From MGOM01 sp035455265 (lineage in GTDB: Bacteria; Chloroflexota; Anaerolineae; Anaerolineales; E44-bin32): a stretch of DNA of 15,662 nucleotides. The notes under the pieces are model-generated. The model made no database searches and was not told the DNA's origin. It was given only the letters and a program-made list of their open reading frames with translations. The stretch is from positions 1 through 15,662 of the forward strand of contig DATIFK010000034.1 in assembly GCA_035455265.1 (NCBI GenBank), written 5' to 3'. This document shows positions 13,503-15,662 of this stretch, one piece after another. The translations under genes were made by a program, and so were the position numbers. Position 1 is the stretch's first letter. The number at the start of each line of letters is the position of its first letter.

Positions 13503-15603
13503 TCAGCAGCTCGCCCGCTTCATCGTCGCAGGAGTAGACGGCGCCGTCGGTGCCGGTGCTGCCGCCGAAGCCGCCCTGGTCAATCGGGCCGCTGGCCATC
13601 TTCTGGCCGTTCATGTAGAGGTCCTGTGCGATGCTGACGGCGTCCTTCACCAACCCGAAGGTCAGGTTGCTGACTCCGTCGGAGATGTAGGTGCCCTCCC
13701 CTGTGCCCTTGATCGTCATGTTGCCGGTGACGTTGATGTCGTTCCCGAGCGGGGCGTTCTGCTGGGTAAGCTCATAGTTGTAGAAGAAATCGAACTCGCC
13801 CGTCATCGTCCCGTCGGGGCGGAAGTGATAGCGCCACAGTCCACCGGCCGAGTCGAAGTGATATAGCCCGGGCGTCTCAGCGAAAGGCGCCTCGACGTAC
13901 TCGGTGAAGCTGTCGATGTTGATGTCCCACGTCCCGACCAGGCATTGGTCGCAGCCCAGCTCCTTGTCCGGGGTGATGGTGACCTCAGTGGCGAACGTTC
14001 CCTGCGCCGAAGCGTTCGTCAGCACCACGTAGTAGATCACCGGGGCACAGCCGGCCGCCACCTTCTCCGGAAGGTCTCCCCAGTTGCCCACGGCCATATC
14101 CGTGCGGGCCGCCAGGTAGCCTTCGGCGCCTCCAGTGAGTTGTTGCGAGACCAGCCACTGGCGGCCTTGCGCAAATCGGAAGGCGTAACGGCCGAGGACG
14201 AACGGCTGCACATCGAGCGTGCGGATCTGGGCCGTCGTGACATCGATCTTGTGACCGGCTCCGAAGTAGGGCGGGGCGGTCGGCAGCTTCTTGCCGGAGG
14301 TGTCGACGATGGTGCCGTCCATGTAGGCCCGGCCAAAGTCGTGGTAGAGCTGCTGGATGTTGGGGAAGGCCGCCAGGGCGGCCGCCTGACTTTGTTCGTC
14401 GCCGCCGAACGGCATGCTGGAGATCAACTTGAGGACCCCGTTGTCCCCGATGGAGTCCGCCAGGAACTGGAAGAAGACGAAGTTGTCGTAGTCCATGTAC
14501 ACCATGGAGGTGTCGGCGGACTGGTAGGCGAAGGCGGGCAGCCATTCCCATTCGGCGTTGGTTTCCGGCCAGACGACATTGCTGAAGTAGGTCGCCGTGG
14601 CCTCGCCCCACCAATCCTGCACCTTCCACGAGTCGTCGGCCTGCTCGGGGAAGTTCCACACCTGGTAGCAGTGAAACATTTCGTGGGCGATCGTCTGCAG
14701 GAAGTGGCTGAAGTCGTCCGGACTTCCTTTGGATTGCTCGTTCTCCTGGATGGCCGGAAGGTAGACGGCGATGAGACAGCGCTGGTCGGTGCTCTTACTG
14801 GGCACCATCGCCAAGATGCTGGGCCCTTCCTGGGCGTTCAGAAGAGAGAACACCACGTCCACGCCCTTCAGGATGGAGATGCCCGCCGGAGGGGTCAGTG
14901 CGCTGTACTTCTGCCATGCGAGCAGCACGCCGTTGTAGGCGGCGTCGGCGTAGGCGGTGTCCACGGCAATCATGGGCCAGAAGACCCGCACCGTCTGTCC
15001 GCTGATGCCGCCCTCCTTCAGCAGGAGGCACTTGATGCCGGACCCGGTCGGGAAACCATCTGCATACAACTTCTCGCAATTCTCGGCGGCCCGCGCCGGT
15101 GAGGCCAGGCCCGGCAACCCGGAGGAGCTGGTCGGCGCCGGGGAGGCGTATTCGAGCAACCGCTCCGGCGGGGGTGCGATGATGCCGAGCAGGCGCTCCA
15201 TCTCGGCCTTGACAGCCGCGTCCGACCCGACCCGCAGGTAGCGCTGCGCCTCGCGAACGAGGCCGAAACCCTCCAGGTTGGCCGGCACTTCTCCGTACAC
15301 GTCCGACACCTGTGCCTCGCCGGCGAACAGCTTCAGACTCTGGACGAGTCCCTCCTCGTAGGTCCATTCACCCGCGTCGACCTTGGCCTGGAGCGCGTCC
15401 GTCAGCCCGGCTGGCGGCGGAGGCTCGGTGGGCACGGAGGCTGTCGGCGCGGCAGTTTCTGTGTCTCCGGGCGGCGGAGTGCCGCCGGGCGCGGAGGTGG
15501 TAACGCCGGGCGAGGGCGAGGCCGGGGTGCCGGAAAGACTGCACGCCACCGAGGCGGCGACCAGAACGGCCAGCGCCCGCAACATCCGTCGTCGTCCCAT
15601 CAT
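13438..15603 (-). CDS. Secreted lipoprotein zinc metallopeptidase with C-terminal beta domain
   Basis: The 721-residue product starts with MMGRRR, a hydrophobic segment (8-20) and a lipobox-like SVAC (Cys21), then a Pro/Thr/Ser linker to about 66. Residues about 175-440 contain the gluzincin motif HEMFH (307-311) with a candidate third zinc ligand Glu334 in WWGEATATYF. This resembles the peptidase of the neighbouring gene in layout but not in sequence outside the motif. Residues about 450-545 look like a beta-sandwich. Residues 551-721 open with CDQCLVGTWDINID, a lipocalin- or META-like start, and continue as alternating beta strands. Cysteines at 176, 192, 276, 312, 519, 551, 554 and 692 suggest disulfides, fitting an extracellular site. 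AGGGAGG lies five bases before the first ATG (15603) and eight before the second. Substrate unknown. Confidence 0.82.
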   Translation of the reverse strand: MMGRRRMLRALAVLVAASVACSLSGTPASPSPGVTTSAPGGTPPPGDTETAAPTASVPTEPPPPAGLTDALQAKVDAGEWTYEEGLVQSLKLFAGEAQVSDVYGEVPANLEGFGLVREAQRYLRVGSDAAVKAEMERLLGIIAPPPERLLEYASPAPTSSSGLPGLASPARAAENCEKLYADGFPTGSGIKCLLLKEGGISGQTVRVFWPMIAVDTAYADAAYNGVLLAWQKYSALTPPAGISILKGVDVVFSLLNAQEGPSILAMVPSKSTDQRCLIAVYLPAIQENEQSKGSPDDFSHFLQTIAHEMFHCYQVWNFPEQADDSWKVQDWWGEATATYFSNVVWPETNAEWEWLPAFAYQSADTSMVYMDYDNFVFFQFLADSIGDNGVLKLISSMPFGGDEQSQAAALAAFPNIQQLYHDFGRAYMDGTIVDTSGKKLPTAPPYFGAGHKIDVTTAQIRTLDVQPFVLGRYAFRFAQGRQWLVSQQLTGGAEGYLAARTDMAVGNWGDLPEKVAAGCAPVIYYVVLTNASAQGTFATEVTITPDKELGCDQCLVGTWDINIDSFTEYVEAPFAETPGLYHFDSAGGLWRYHFRPDGTMTGEFDFFYNYELTQQNAPLGNDINVTGNMTIKGTGEGTYISDGVSNLTFGLVKDAVSIAQDLYMNGQKMASGPIDQGGFGGSTGTDGAVYSCDDEAGELLINYAPQSGLPPILFDRVSKNP

Positions 15604-15662
15604 CGTCGCCTCCCTAGAGGTCTCCCGTACTCCGGGCGACCCTGCCTTCGCAGACCCTGGCG
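15604..15662 (-). promoter_or_regulatory. Partial upstream region of the lipoprotein peptidase gene
   Basis: Only 59 bp are visible before the ATG. A strong ribosome binding site (AGGGAGG on the minus strand, about 15609-15615) is present. I see no convincing -10 box in this stretch; the promoter may lie beyond the window. Confidence 0.4.

Noticed and set aside
13945..15102. 385-codon plus-strand frame
   Set aside because: It is antisense to the metallopeptidase lipoprotein, which carries the HEMFH motif, a lipobox and a strong ribosome binding site. The product shows no fold or motif.

Overview
The window is GC-rich, densely coded chromosomal DNA that looks like a member of the Chloroflexota, probably Anaerolineae or a relative. 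This is inferred from style rather than from a marker gene: secreted proteins with long Pro/Thr 'TPTPT' linkers, extracytoplasmic gluzincin peptidases of the peptidase-MA type, a bacterial SH3 protein, a Ku/LigD pair, and short palindromic repeats in nearly every gap. No rRNA, tRNA, transposase, integrase, phage gene or CRISPR array is visible.

Layout. (1) 179-1684 (+): a lipoprotein with a TIM-barrel-like region and a C-terminal F5/8-type (discoidin) carbohydrate-binding domain. (2) 1686-4295 (-): a three-gene ABC-2 exporter operon of ATPase and two related permeases. Its first gene appears to be leaderless, with a TACAAT box six bases before the ATG. (3) 4375-6636 (-): four tightly packed genes encoding a coiled-coil envelope protein, a tiny Pro-rich single-pass membrane protein, an ApbE-family flavin transferase without an export signal, and a six-helix ferric-reductase-type heme protein. 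This is the least ordinary unit here. (4) 6876-10540 (-): bacterial non-homologous end joining, with Ku upstream and a full three-domain LigD (phosphoesterase-ligase-polymerase) downstream, separated by a 332-bp repeat-bearing spacer. (5) 10686-10943 (-): a small GlsB/YeaQ/YmgE-family membrane protein behind a stem-loop-rich leader. (6) 11206-13502 (+): an SH3-domain surface protein overlapping a membrane-anchored peptidase-MA protein. (7) 13438-15603 (-): a large zinc-metallopeptidase lipoprotein whose 3' end overlaps the previous gene in antisense.

How they work together. Ku and LigD form one repair pathway and the ABC genes form one exporter. The ApbE/heme-protein operon is probably a membrane redox module, but no FMN-binding target protein is seen beside it. 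The envelope proteins at both ends (discoidin lipoprotein, SH3 protein, two gluzincins) suggest surface polymer or protein turnover, without evidence of a shared pathway. I do not see a clearly new system. The best leads are the ApbE/heme/coiled-coil operon and the leader and repeat architecture. All family calls come from reading motifs by eye, with no database search.
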